NCBI GenBank assembly: GCA_016195325.1
Contig: JACPZX010000046.1
Location: 1 to 64,000, forward strand
DNA length: 64,000 nucleotides
Reading direction: 5' to 3'
From: Acidobacteriota bacterium
GTDB taxonomy: Bacteria; Acidobacteriota; Polarisedimenticolia; JACPZX01
Made by a program: the position numbers and the translations under genes. The notes under the pieces are model-generated. The model made no database searches. It was given only the letters and a program-made list of their open reading frames with translations, and was not told the DNA's origin. Below are positions 24,314-32,475 of the stretch, piece after piece. Position 1 is the stretch's first letter, and every line of letters starts with the position of its first letter.

Positions 24314-25088
24314 CCGCCCAATGGGCGCCGATCCAGCCCTCATCGCGGCACATCCCCAGGAATGCGTCGAGGCTCTTTGCCTCGTCGGGTCCGAGCCGGT
24401 AGTGGATGTTGCGCGTCAGGTAGCTGAGGATCTCAACGGCGCTGAGCGCGTGCCGGAACGCGGCCCGCGCCGCCGATTCCTCGAGCCCGGCGAGCCCGGC
24501 CGCGAGGCCCGCCTCGAGAACCGGCTCGGCGCGGCGCGCGCCGACTTCGTCGTTCGCGGCCCAGACCGCGAAGACGAACGGCATCCCCGTGAACGCATTC
24601 CACATCGCCGCCAGGTCGTGCACCTCGACGCGCGGGACCCTCGCCGCGAGCGCCGCATCCCCAATGAGCAGAGCCGCGTCGCACCGGCCGAGCATCACGT
24701 CGGGGTTCGCCTCCATCGGGTGACAGGCGGGCCGGACGCCGTGGACGCGTGCGAGGAGAAGGCGCAGAAGCGCCACGCTCGTGCGCGAGTTGGCGTCGAC
24801 CGCGACGTCCGCCAGCCGATCGAGCGGCCGCTTCGACAGCAGCAGGACCGATCGCACCTCCGCTCTCGACGCGATGCCGAAATCATGCACGCGGCGGGAG
24901 CCGGGGAGTCTGGCCCACTCGATCGATGGCACGAGCGCCGCCGTCACCTCGCCCCGTGCGAGCCGCTCCGCGCAGCGGAACGGCGGATCGAGGAGGACGC
25001 GCGGCCGCTCCGCCTCGGGGAGCTTCCGGAACCCCTCGACGTACGGCAGGGCGTTGAGAAACGACACGCACGCGAGATCGACGCTCAG
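24306..25088 (-). CDS. mqnA: Chorismate dehydratase MqnA (futalosine menaquinone pathway), probable CTG start
   Basis: It removes water from chorismate to give 3-enolpyruvylbenzoate, the first step of the futalosine route to menaquinone (family knowledge). The conserved start ACVSFLNALPYVEG is seen, then RGEVTAALVPSIEWARLPG and ALLIGDAAL of this periplasmic-binding-protein fold. The conserved part begins right after a CTG at 25088 that has GGAG 6 bases upstream. The longer ATG start at 25172 would overlap thiE and add 28 unconserved residues. I therefore prefer CTG (260 residues, close to the family length). Other mqn genes are not in the window. Confidence 0.8.
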   Translation of the reverse strand: MSVDLACVSFLNALPYVEGFRKLPEAERPRVLLDPPFRCAERLARGEVTAALVPSIEWARLPGSRRVHDFGIASRAEVRSVLLLSKRPLDRLADVAVDANSRTSVALLRLLLARVHGVRPACHPMEANPDVMLGRCDAALLIGDAALAARVPRVEVHDLAAMWNAFTGMPFVFAVWAANDEVGARRAEPVLEAGLAAGLAGLEESAARAAFRHALSAVEILSYLTRNIHYRLGPDEAKSLDAFLGMCRDEGWIGAHWAAI

Positions 25089-25164
25089 GCCGGGCTCCGT
25101 CGAAAAGCGTCCTCTTGGGATGGTATCCTGACGCCCGGGCGTCGCCGATCGGCCCGGAACCCAG

Positions 25165-25797
25165 GTGCTCAAACTCTACTACATTTCCGACAGGAGCCTG
25201 ACCCCGGGGGCGTTGCCGCATGAGCCGATCCTCGCAGCCGTCCGCGCCGGGGTCGACATGGTGCAGATCCGGGAGAAGGACCTGAGCGCGAGAGCGAGGA
25301 TCGAGATGGCCCGCGAGGTGATCGCGGCAGCGGCGCCTCGAGGGGTGGAGACGTACGTGAGCTCGCGGTTCGACATCGCCATGGCGGTCGGCGCGAGCGG
25401 CGCGCATCTCCCGGCCGACGGCCTCGCCGCGCGCGACGTGCGACGGAAAGGCGGGTCGCGGATCCGGATTGGAGTTTCGACGCACGGCGTGGAGGAGGCG
25501 ATGGAGGCGGAGTGGCAGGGGGCCGACTTCATCACGTTCGGCCCGGTCTTCGACACTCCTTCGAAGAGACGGTACGGCGCGCCGGTGGGCCTCGCCGCGC
25601 TGGCCGGCGTGCTCGACGCGGTGCGGTTGCCCGTCTTCGCGCTGGGAGGCATCACCATCGACAACGTGGCGGAGGTCGCCGGACTGCCGGTCGCCGGCAT
25701 CGGGATGATTTCCGGCATCGCGCTCGCGCCCGATCGGGCGGAGCGCATCGCCGGGATCCGGGCCGAGGTTCGGCGGGTCCGCGGAGGAGATGAATGA
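25165..25797 (+). CDS. thiE: Thiamine-phosphate synthase ThiE
   Basis: A 210-residue TIM barrel that joins the pyrimidine diphosphate (HMP-PP) to thiazole phosphate to make thiamine phosphate. Visible landmarks: LYYISDRSLTP, VDMVQIREKDLSAR, the phosphate-binding VSTHGVEEA and ITFGPVFDTPSKRRYG, then ALGGITIDN and GIGMISGIA. The GTG start at 25165 is followed at once by the conserved beta strand. The stop overlaps thiD (ATGA), so pyrimidine kinase and coupling enzyme are co-translated; thiL lies far away at 56894. Confidence 0.9.
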   Translation: MLKLYYISDRSLTPGALPHEPILAAVRAGVDMVQIREKDLSARARIEMAREVIAAAAPRGVETYVSSRFDIAMAVGASGAHLPADGLAARDVRRKGGSRIRIGVSTHGVEEAMEAEWQGADFITFGPVFDTPSKRRYGAPVGLAALAGVLDAVRLPVFALGGITIDNVAEVAGLPVAGIGMISGIALAPDRAERIAGIRAEVRRVRGGDE

Positions 25798-26579
25798 ATC
25801 GCACCGTGATGAGCATCGCGGGCTGGGATCCTTCGGCCGGCGCGGGTGTGGCGGCCGATCTGAAGACGATCGCCGCCTTCGGGCACTACGGCGTGGGCGT
25901 GATCACGTCGGTGACCGCGCAGAACACGACCGGGATCCAGGCCATCTATGACCTGCCGATGGAGTTCATCGCGCAGCAGATCGAGTCACTTCACTCCGAC
26001 ATCGATATCCACGCGGTCAAGGTCGGCATGCTCGGGACCGCCCGCGCGGCCACCATCGTCGCGAGCCTGATCCACACGCTCCGGCTGGAGAACGTCGTGG
26101 TCGATCCGGTGCTTCGCTCCACGAGCGGGACGTCTCTCCTGGAGAAGAAGGCGATCTCGGTCCTCCGGGAGAAGATCTTTCCGCTCGCCGCGGTCGTGAC
26201 GCCGAACATGGAGGAGGCCTCCGCGCTCACGGGCGCGCGGGCCACCGACGTGCGATCGATGAAGGAGGCGGCGCGCGCGCTCGTCAAGGCCGGGGCCCGG
26301 GCCGCGGTGGTCACGGGGGGGCATCTCGGGCCGCGCGCGATCGACATCCTTTACGACGGGCGGAAGTTCTCCCTCTACGACTCGACGATGATCCCCACGA
26401 CGAACACGCACGGCGTCGGCTGCACCTTCGCGACCGCGGTCGCTTGCCTCCTCGCCCGCGGGACCGCGCTTCCCGAGGCCGTGGACGAGGCGAAGCGGTA
26501 CGTCGCCAGGGCGGTCAACCATCCCTACAAGATTGGCAAGGGGGACGGCCCGCTCCACCACGTTCCCGCGATCGCCTGA
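25794..26579 (+). CDS. thiD: Hydroxymethylpyrimidine/phosphomethylpyrimidine kinase ThiD
   Basis: A 261-residue ribokinase-fold enzyme that phosphorylates HMP and HMP-P for thiamine synthesis. Family motifs: SIAGWDPSAGAGVAADLKT, the pyrimidine pocket and lid region TTGIQAIYDLP, VKVGMLG, VVDPVLRSTSG, TPNMEEASALTG and the C-terminal anion hole with catalytic Asp replaced in context as TNTHGVGCTFATAVA. In most relatives that last motif reads GTGCT/D; here the segment is HGVGCTFATA, so it is worth checking, although ThiD proteins often have C-T at this place. It overlaps thiE and is followed 17 bases later by the proline dehydrogenase gene. Confidence 0.88.
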   Translation: MNRTVMSIAGWDPSAGAGVAADLKTIAAFGHYGVGVITSVTAQNTTGIQAIYDLPMEFIAQQIESLHSDIDIHAVKVGMLGTARAATIVASLIHTLRLENVVVDPVLRSTSGTSLLEKKAISVLREKIFPLAAVVTPNMEEASALTGARATDVRSMKEAARALVKAGARAAVVTGGHLGPRAIDILYDGRKFSLYDSTMIPTTNTHGVGCTFATAVACLLARGTALPEAVDEAKRYVARAVNHPYKIGKGDGPLHHVPAIA

Positions 26580-26596
26580 GCCCGGAGAGTCGCCTC

Positions 26597-27574
26597 TTGA
26601 CGACGCCGCCAGGCATCGAGACGGAACCCCGGGAGGCGCCGGCGCCGCCCGCTCCCCCTCGCCTCGACAAACGGTCGCTCCTGCAGCGCGCGAGGAGCCG
26701 GCTGGTCAAGCTGGCGCCGAAGCCCATCGTGCGGCGCCTCGCCGCCCCCTACATCGCGGGTGAGACGCGCGGCGAGGCCATGGCGCTCGTCCACCGGCTT
26801 CGCGCCGATCGAGGGCTCTGCAGCACGGTCGACGTCCTCGGCGAGGCGGTGACCCATGCGGGTGAGACGGCCGCCTTCCTCGACGAGTACGTCTCGGCCC
26901 TCGAGGATCTCGCGGGGTGCGAGTACGCGAACATCTCCGTCAAGCTCTCGGCGCTGGGACAGGGAATCGACGACGCCTTGTGCGCGAGGAATCTCGAAGT
27001 GCTCCTCCGGAAGGCGGCGTCGGTGAACCAGTTCGTCCGGTTCGACATGGAGGATCACACGACCGTCGATTCGACGCTGGGGTTCTACCGGAAGTTCGCG
27101 GGGCGCCACCCGCGGATCGGCATCGTCCTCCAGTCACGCCTGTTCCGCACGCCGGCCGACGTCGCCGCGCTGTCGCCCCTGAGGCCGAACGTGAGGCTGT
27201 GCATCGGCATTTACCGCGAGAGCGAGGCGATCGCGTTCCCGGACAAGGACTCGATGAAGTCGCGGCTGCTCGGGCTGCTGCGGACGATGTGGGAGAACGG
27301 CCAGTACGTCGGATTGGCGACGCACGACGAGCGGGTGATCCGGCGGGCCCTGGCGCTCGCGCGCGAGCTGGGGAAAGGCCCCGAGGCGTTCGAAGTGCAG
27401 ATGCTCCTCGGCGTCCCGCGCGCGGGGCTTCAGGAGGAGCTGATGAAGATGGGCTTGAAGGTCCGGCTCTACGTGCCGTACGGGAGGCACTGGTACCAGT
27501 ACTGCCTGAGGCGGCTCGAGCACAATCCCGAGATGGCCAGCCTCGTCGTGAAGAACCTGCTCCGGATTCGATGA
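26597..27574 (+). CDS. Proline dehydrogenase
   Basis: This FAD enzyme oxidises proline to pyrroline-5-carboxylate (first step of proline catabolism). At 325 residues it is the short monofunctional bacterial type. After a Pro-rich N-terminus the barrel shows YANISVKLSALGQGID, FVRFDMEDHTTVD, IGIVLQSRLFRT, LCIGIYRESEAIAF and GLATHDERVI. It ends with RLYVPYGRHWYQYCLRRL, the arginine pair that binds the proline carboxylate. I use TTG at 26597 because the frame upstream is the inside of thiD. No pyrroline-5-carboxylate dehydrogenase lies nearby. Confidence 0.85.
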   Translation: MTTPPGIETEPREAPAPPAPPRLDKRSLLQRARSRLVKLAPKPIVRRLAAPYIAGETRGEAMALVHRLRADRGLCSTVDVLGEAVTHAGETAAFLDEYVSALEDLAGCEYANISVKLSALGQGIDDALCARNLEVLLRKAASVNQFVRFDMEDHTTVDSTLGFYRKFAGRHPRIGIVLQSRLFRTPADVAALSPLRPNVRLCIGIYRESEAIAFPDKDSMKSRLLGLLRTMWENGQYVGLATHDERVIRRALALARELGKGPEAFEVQMLLGVPRAGLQEELMKMGLKVRLYVPYGRHWYQYCLRRLEHNPEMASLVVKNLLRIR

Positions 27575-27598
27575 CGCCCGTCGCCGCAGCCCGCCGGA

Positions 27599-29086
27599 TC
27601 AGTCCCGTCCGGCTCTCCCGAAATCGGTCTTCACCCGGATGAAGAGGGTGTCCGGCGGGCGCATCACGAAGAAGACCGCCTGCCCGTCGCGCCGGTGCTT
27701 CACGTCCGCGAGGGCCGCGCCCATCTCCTCCACGGTCTTCACGGTCACGCCGTTGACCGACACGATGACGTCGTCGGGCGTGAGCCCCGCGACGTCGGAC
27801 CATCCCGACTCCTCCAGATCCGACACGACGACCCCGTCGACGTTGGGGTCGAGATTGAGCGCCTGCTGCACGTCGATCGTGATCTCGCGGACCGTGAGCC
27901 CGAAATCCTCGTCCTTGTACTCGGCGGCGCGGGAGGCCGTCTTCGGCGCCTCGCCGAGCATCAGGCTCACGTGCATCGGACGCCCGGCGCGCCAGAGATC
28001 GATGTCGGTGGCGTGCCCGACGCCCAGGATCTCGATGCGGCGGCGGAAGTCCGCGAGCTGGGCGTCGAGATTGATCTTCAACGGCTGCCCGTCGAGCGAC
28101 GTCAGGATGTCGCCGGGGTTCAGGCCGGCCGCCTGCGCCGGTGAGCCTTCCACGACGGCGCCCACGATGATGCCGCCGGTGACGGGGAGCTTCCAGTAGT
28201 CGCGAAGGTCCTCGGAGAGCGCCTGCATCACGATGCCGATCCACGCGTGCTTCACGTCGCGGGCCAGGTCGAGCGGCGGGGGCGCGGCGAGCGACTTCGC
28301 GAAGGCTCCGTAGGGCATCACCATCGCGTAACCGGGGCGGCGGCTCTGGGCCTGGCCCATGTTCGCGATGATCGAGAGGAGGTTGCCGGGCGATCGATTC
28401 TGATCGAGATCTTCGACGAGAACGTCCTTGGCAATCAGGCCGATGGCGGTGCCGTCGGGCCGGACGACGAGGCCTCCGACCGAGAGGTCCTGGAGAATCG
28501 TGTCGACGCCGAAGAGCGGCGTCGTCGCCCTGGCCGCGGAGTTGACGACCGTCTGGAAGACCGAGGGGGTAAAGCCGTACTTGCGGCCGAGAACCCCCAC
28601 GACGACCACCGGATCGCCGATGGACAGCGCCGCCCCCTCGCGGAAGCGCACCGGGCGCAGCTCCGGAAGCGCCGTGCTCTCGGCGCGAAGGTAGGCGAGG
28701 TTCAGCGTGCGATCGATTCCCACCGCCTCCGCCGCATACGTTCGATCGGCGTCGAGGTGGAGCTTGAACTCGCCGGGGACCAGCGTCTCCCGCGGCTCCC
28801 CGCCGGCCTCCGGGAAGATGTCCCCCGGAACGACGATGAGGCCGCGCGCGTCCACCACCAGCCCGCAGACGGCGCCGTTGGCCTTCGGCCCCTCGAGCCC
28901 CGTCTCGCTCTCCATCTGGCGGAGTGAATAGGTGATGCCGACGACGCGCCCCTTCGCATCGTTGTAGATCTCCCTGAGCGTCGCAGGCTCCGCGGCGGCT
29001 GCGAGCGTCGCGCTCGCGGCGACGGCGACGGCGACGGCGATCGCGAGGCGCGGACGCGGGGCCCCGTGCGTCCGGGCGCGCCTCAT
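27599..29086 (-). CDS. Inactive-looking HtrA paralogue with two PDZ domains
   Basis: A 495-residue exported protein (signal peptide about 1-32) with a trypsin-like HtrA fold and PDZ domains at about 275-365 and 395-480 (GSPAQAAGLNPGDILTSLDG, WSDVAGLTPDDVIVSVNG). The catalytic triad seems lost: the HtrA histidine motif TNSHVV reads IVVPGDIF, the aspartate motif DLAIL reads LNLAYLRAE, and GNSGGPLV reads LSVGGLVV, with Val in the serine position. It directly follows the active HtrA gene with an ATGA overlap, so the two are made together. A chaperone or regulatory partner is likely (inference). Confidence 0.8.
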   Translation of the reverse strand: MRRARTHGAPRPRLAIAVAVAVAASATLAAAAEPATLREIYNDAKGRVVGITYSLRQMESETGLEGPKANGAVCGLVVDARGLIVVPGDIFPEAGGEPRETLVPGEFKLHLDADRTYAAEAVGIDRTLNLAYLRAESTALPELRPVRFREGAALSIGDPVVVVGVLGRKYGFTPSVFQTVVNSAARATTPLFGVDTILQDLSVGGLVVRPDGTAIGLIAKDVLVEDLDQNRSPGNLLSIIANMGQAQSRRPGYAMVMPYGAFAKSLAAPPPLDLARDVKHAWIGIVMQALSEDLRDYWKLPVTGGIIVGAVVEGSPAQAAGLNPGDILTSLDGQPLKINLDAQLADFRRRIEILGVGHATDIDLWRAGRPMHVSLMLGEAPKTASRAAEYKDEDFGLTVREITIDVQQALNLDPNVDGVVVSDLEESGWSDVAGLTPDDVIVSVNGVTVKTVEEMGAALADVKHRRDGQAVFFVMRPPDTLFIRVKTDFGRAGRD

Positions 29087-30519
29087 CGGCGGCCCCCACC
29101 GCCGGCGGGCTCGCCCGGCGCCGGCAGCCTGGATTCCTCTTTCTTGTAGACCGGCTTCAGGAGGTGGTAGTAGACGACGTGCCCGCGGCGGACCTCGGCG
29201 AGGATGCGCTCCGTCCGCGCGTCCCCGAGTGATCGGCACAGCGAGCGGAAGGCGTCGAGTCCGTCGACCTCCTTCGACTCGAGCGTCTTGAGGATGTCCC
29301 CGTGACGGAGCCCCGCGTCGTCCGCGAAGGAATCCTCGCGCACGCCGGAGACGAGCACGCCCTTCCGGTCGTCGAGCTTGAGCGCTCTCGCGGTCTCCTC
29401 GGTGATCTCCTGCGCCGTGAAGCCCCACTCCCGGCACTCGACCTGCTTCGCGTCGACCCTCGGGCGCTCGCGCGTCGAGACCTGGGTCCACCCGTGTTTT
29501 CCGTTCCGGAGGTAGACCACGTCGACGACCGAGCCGACGGGCGTGTCGGCGATCAGCTTCTCGACCCGGGGGATGTCCTCCTCGAACCGGGCGGAGACCC
29601 CGTGCTCTCCGAACGTGAGCACGACGTCCCCGGCCCGCAACCCTGCGTCGGAGGCGGGTGAGCCGCCGGCGACGCTCGCGACGACCGCCCCGCGCTCCGG
29701 GGGCACGTCGAGGTACCCCGCCAGGGGCTGGAGCTCCTGCCACGTGACGCCGATCCACGATCGGGAGATTCCCCCGTTCGCGATGAGCTGCCGGCTGACC
29801 TCCTTCGCGAGGTTGATCGGGATCGCGAAGCCGAGGCTCTCGCCGACGATCGTGATCGCGCGCGCGTTGATTCCGACGACCTCGCCGCGGAGGTTCACGA
29901 GCGGGCCCCCCGAGTTGCCGGGATTGATCGCCGCGTCGGTCTGAATCCAGGTGTTGTACTGGCCGGTGATCGCGCCGGAAGGGAGCTGATCCTCGGGGAA
30001 GTAGCGGTTCAGGCTCGAGACGACGCCGAGGGTCAGGGATCGCGCGAGCCCCAGCGGGCTTCCGAGCGCCATGACGATTTCGCCAACCTGAAGCCTGTCG
30101 GAATTGCCGAGCTCGGCGACCGGGAGGTCCTCCGTGACCGCGGATCGATCGAACTTGAGAATCGCGAGGTCGGAGAGCGGGTCGATTCCGATCACCGTCG
30201 CCTCGACCTCCTGCCGCGTGCTCAGGGTGCACGTGACGCGCTGCGCGTTCTCGACGACGTGGCTGTTCGTCATCACGTACCCCTCAGGGGAGATGATGAC
30301 CCCCGAGCCGGTCACGGCGAGCTTCTCCTGCTTGCCGGCGCGGTAGACCTCGAGGATCGGCTGGATATGGACGAGAGAGGGGAGGACGCGATCCCGCGCG
30401 CGGTAGACGACCTTCTGGTACCCCCCGGCCGCTGCGCCGCGCGGGGCGGCGCACGCGATCAGCGCGAGGGCGGCGAGGCCGCGGAGGAGCGGCGCGACTC
30501 GGGAGAGGTTTTTTTCCAT
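29083..30519 (-). CDS. HtrA/DegP-type periplasmic serine protease
   Basis: A 478-residue S1C protease with two PDZ domains that degrades or refolds misfolded envelope proteins (family knowledge). A signal peptide (1-31) precedes the protease domain with an intact triad: His in VMTNSHVVEN, Asp in DLAILKFD and Ser in NPGNSGGPLV. PDZ domains follow at about 260-345 (SPASDAGLRAGDVVLTFGE) and 370-450 (SFADDAGLRHGDILKTLES). It starts at an ATG at 30519 with no obvious ribosome binding site. Its stop overlaps the start of the inactive paralogue, forming an active/inactive pair. Confidence 0.9.
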   Translation of the reverse strand: MEKNLSRVAPLLRGLAALALIACAAPRGAAAGGYQKVVYRARDRVLPSLVHIQPILEVYRAGKQEKLAVTGSGVIISPEGYVMTNSHVVENAQRVTCTLSTRQEVEATVIGIDPLSDLAILKFDRSAVTEDLPVAELGNSDRLQVGEIVMALGSPLGLARSLTLGVVSSLNRYFPEDQLPSGAITGQYNTWIQTDAAINPGNSGGPLVNLRGEVVGINARAITIVGESLGFAIPINLAKEVSRQLIANGGISRSWIGVTWQELQPLAGYLDVPPERGAVVASVAGGSPASDAGLRAGDVVLTFGEHGVSARFEEDIPRVEKLIADTPVGSVVDVVYLRNGKHGWTQVSTRERPRVDAKQVECREWGFTAQEITEETARALKLDDRKGVLVSGVREDSFADDAGLRHGDILKTLESKEVDGLDAFRSLCRSLGDARTERILAEVRRGHVVYYHLLKPVYKKEESRLPAPGEPAGGGGRR

Positions 30520-30589
30520 GGGATTCTCGGCGGCACACCGACCGACCCCAACCCTATCACACGGATCGGCGGGCGGCCGCGCCGCGCCG

Positions 30590-31363
30590 TCAACCGCACA
30601 GGACCGCGCCGCCGTTCACGTTCAGGATCTCGCCGGTGATGAAGGTCGCGTAGTCCGAGGCGAGAAAGGCGACGGCCCCGGCGATCTCGTCTGCGGTGCC
30701 GACGCGCCCGAGCGGAATTCCCGCCTCGATGCGCGCCCTCCCGCCACCCGCGAACGGGCGGTCGTTCATGTCCGTGTCGACCCATCCGGGGGCGACGCAG
30801 TTGACGAGGATTCTCCGGGGAGCCAGCTCGGGGGCGAGCGATTTCGTGAGGGCGATGAGCGCCCCCTTCGACGCCGCATAGTGCGAATGTTCCGATTCAC
30901 CCCGCTGCCCGGCCGTGGAGGCTATAAAGATGATACGCCCTCCCGAGGGAGAGCGGCCGAGATGGGGGACCGCGGCCCGCGTCACGTAGAACGAGCCGAG
31001 AAGGTTGACGCCAATCGTTTCGGTCAGCACGTCATCCCGGAGCGACTCGATGGGCCCGTCGGTCCAGATGGCGGCGTTGTTGACGACGATGTCGAGCCGG
31101 CCCCACAGCCGCGCCGCATCCTCGACCATCCGGGCGGCCTCGCCGGCTTCGGCGACGTCGGCCCTCAGCGCGGAGGCGGCGCCCCCCTCCGCGGCGATCG
31201 CCCTCACGACCTCGCGCGCGGCGGCCTCGTTCGCGCGGTAGTTGACCGCAACGCGGGCGCCGGCGCGCGCGAGCATGAGGCAGCACGCGCGCCCGATCCC
31301 CCTCGAGCCCCCCGTGACGAGCGCGCAGCGTCCGGCCAGATCGATGCGAAGGTCGCGCGTCAC
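30590..31363 (-). CDS. Short-chain dehydrogenase/reductase (FabG-like)
   Basis: A 257-residue SDR enzyme with the NAD(P) motif VTGGSRGIGRA, NNAA (VVNNAAIW), catalytic Ser in FIASTAGQ and Tyr-x-x-x-Lys in HYAASKGA, and a C-terminal GEILNVNGGAVL like FabG/3-oxoacyl-ACP reductases. The GTG at 31363 overlaps the rlmN stop (GTGA) and begins just before the fold; the frame stays open to 31543 but that overlaps rlmN. The substrate cannot be told. No other fatty-acid or polyketide gene is adjacent, so a general 3-oxoacyl or sugar reductase role is equally possible. Confidence 0.82.
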   Translation of the reverse strand: MTRDLRIDLAGRCALVTGGSRGIGRACCLMLARAGARVAVNYRANEAAAREVVRAIAAEGGAASALRADVAEAGEAARMVEDAARLWGRLDIVVNNAAIWTDGPIESLRDDVLTETIGVNLLGSFYVTRAAVPHLGRSPSGGRIIFIASTAGQRGESEHSHYAASKGALIALTKSLAPELAPRRILVNCVAPGWVDTDMNDRPFAGGGRARIEAGIPLGRVGTADEIAGAVAFLASDYATFITGEILNVNGGAVLCG

Positions 31364-32460
31364 CTTGCGGCCTCGGGCGCGACGTGCTCGACGAGCGCGA
31401 GCTGGCCGCAGGCGGCGGAGATGTCCCTTCCCCGGTTCTTGCGGATGGAGCACGGCACGCCCGCCTCGATGAGGGTGTCCCGGAACTCCTTCACGAGCCC
31501 CATGTCGGGTGCGCGGTACTCGAATCCCTCCCCCGGGTTCCACGGGATCAGGTTCACCTTCGCCCGCAGCCGGTGCTTCCTCACCAGGGCCGCGAGGCGC
31601 GCGGCGTCGTCGAGCGTCGCGTTGATCCCGTCGAGCATCACGTACTCGAAGGTCACGCGCTCGCGCGGAGCGAGCGGGAACTCGGCGGTCGCGGCGAGGA
31701 GCTCGTCGATCGGGTGCTTCCTGTTGATCGGCATGATCCGCGATCGGATCTCGTCGGTGGTGGCGTTGAGGGAGATCGCGAGCTTCGGCCGGAGCGCCTC
31801 GGCGGCCAGGCGCCGGATGGCCGGCACCATCCCGGCCGTCGACAGCGTGATTCGCTTCGCGGAGATCCCCACGCCGCCGGCGCCGGCGAGGACGCGAAAG
31901 GCCTTCATCACCTCGTCGTAGTTGTGGAGCGGCTCACCCATCCCCATGAAGACGACGTTGACCGGCCGCGGATCGTCCCCCCGCTCGTCGAGGAGCTGCA
32001 GGGCCTGGGAGACGATCTCCCCCGCCTTGAGATGGCGGACGAGGCCGAGCTTCGCCGTCAGGCAGAAGCTGCAGTCGAGGGCGCACCCTGCCTGCGAGGA
32101 AAGGCAGAACGTGATGCGCCGCGGCTCCGGGATGTAGACGGCCTCGACGCGGGCCCCCTGGACCTGGAGCAGGAACTTGCGCGTCCCGTCCGCCGACGCC
32201 TCCACCCGGGCGACGGCGGCGCGCCCGATGTCGAAGCTCCCGGCGAGCCGCGCGCGGAGGGAGGCCGGGATGTTCGTCATCTCGTCGAAGGTCAGGGCCC
32301 GGCGCGCGTAGATCCACGAGTAGATCTGGCGCCCACGGTAGGCGGGCTCGCCGAGGGAGGCGAGGGTCGCCTCGATCTCTTCGAGCGATCTGCCGATGAG
32401 CGACGGCCTGCGCGGCGCCGAGGGCTCCGCGCGGCGGGTTGACGCGGGGTTTCTCTTCAT
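31360..32460 (-). CDS. rlmN: Radical-SAM 23S rRNA/tRNA adenine-C2 methyltransferase RlmN
   Basis: A 366-residue enzyme that methylates C2 of A2503 in 23S rRNA and A37 in some tRNAs (family knowledge). The radical-SAM cluster motif CALDCSFC is present, with the SAM-binding FMGMGEPLHNYD. The methyl-carrying cysteine is near the C-terminus (DISAACGQL), with its partner Cys in GVPCSIRKNRG. The N-terminal accessory domain (SLGEPAYRGRQIYSWIYAR) is complete. A TAGAAT box lies 9 bases before the ATG, with no clear ribosome binding site. Its stop overlaps the SDR gene. Confidence 0.93.
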   Translation of the reverse strand: MKRNPASTRRAEPSAPRRPSLIGRSLEEIEATLASLGEPAYRGRQIYSWIYARRALTFDEMTNIPASLRARLAGSFDIGRAAVARVEASADGTRKFLLQVQGARVEAVYIPEPRRITFCLSSQAGCALDCSFCLTAKLGLVRHLKAGEIVSQALQLLDERGDDPRPVNVVFMGMGEPLHNYDEVMKAFRVLAGAGGVGISAKRITLSTAGMVPAIRRLAAEALRPKLAISLNATTDEIRSRIMPINRKHPIDELLAATAEFPLAPRERVTFEYVMLDGINATLDDAARLAALVRKHRLRAKVNLIPWNPGEGFEYRAPDMGLVKEFRDTLIEAGVPCSIRKNRGRDISAACGQLALVEHVAPEAAR

Positions 32461-32475
32461 GAGCCTGCGATTCTA

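Noticed and set aside
25794-26579. Loss of the ThiD catalytic residue
   Set aside because: ThiD proteins commonly have Cys in the HGVGCT-type anion hole, so the sequence seen is normal and not evidence of inactivation.
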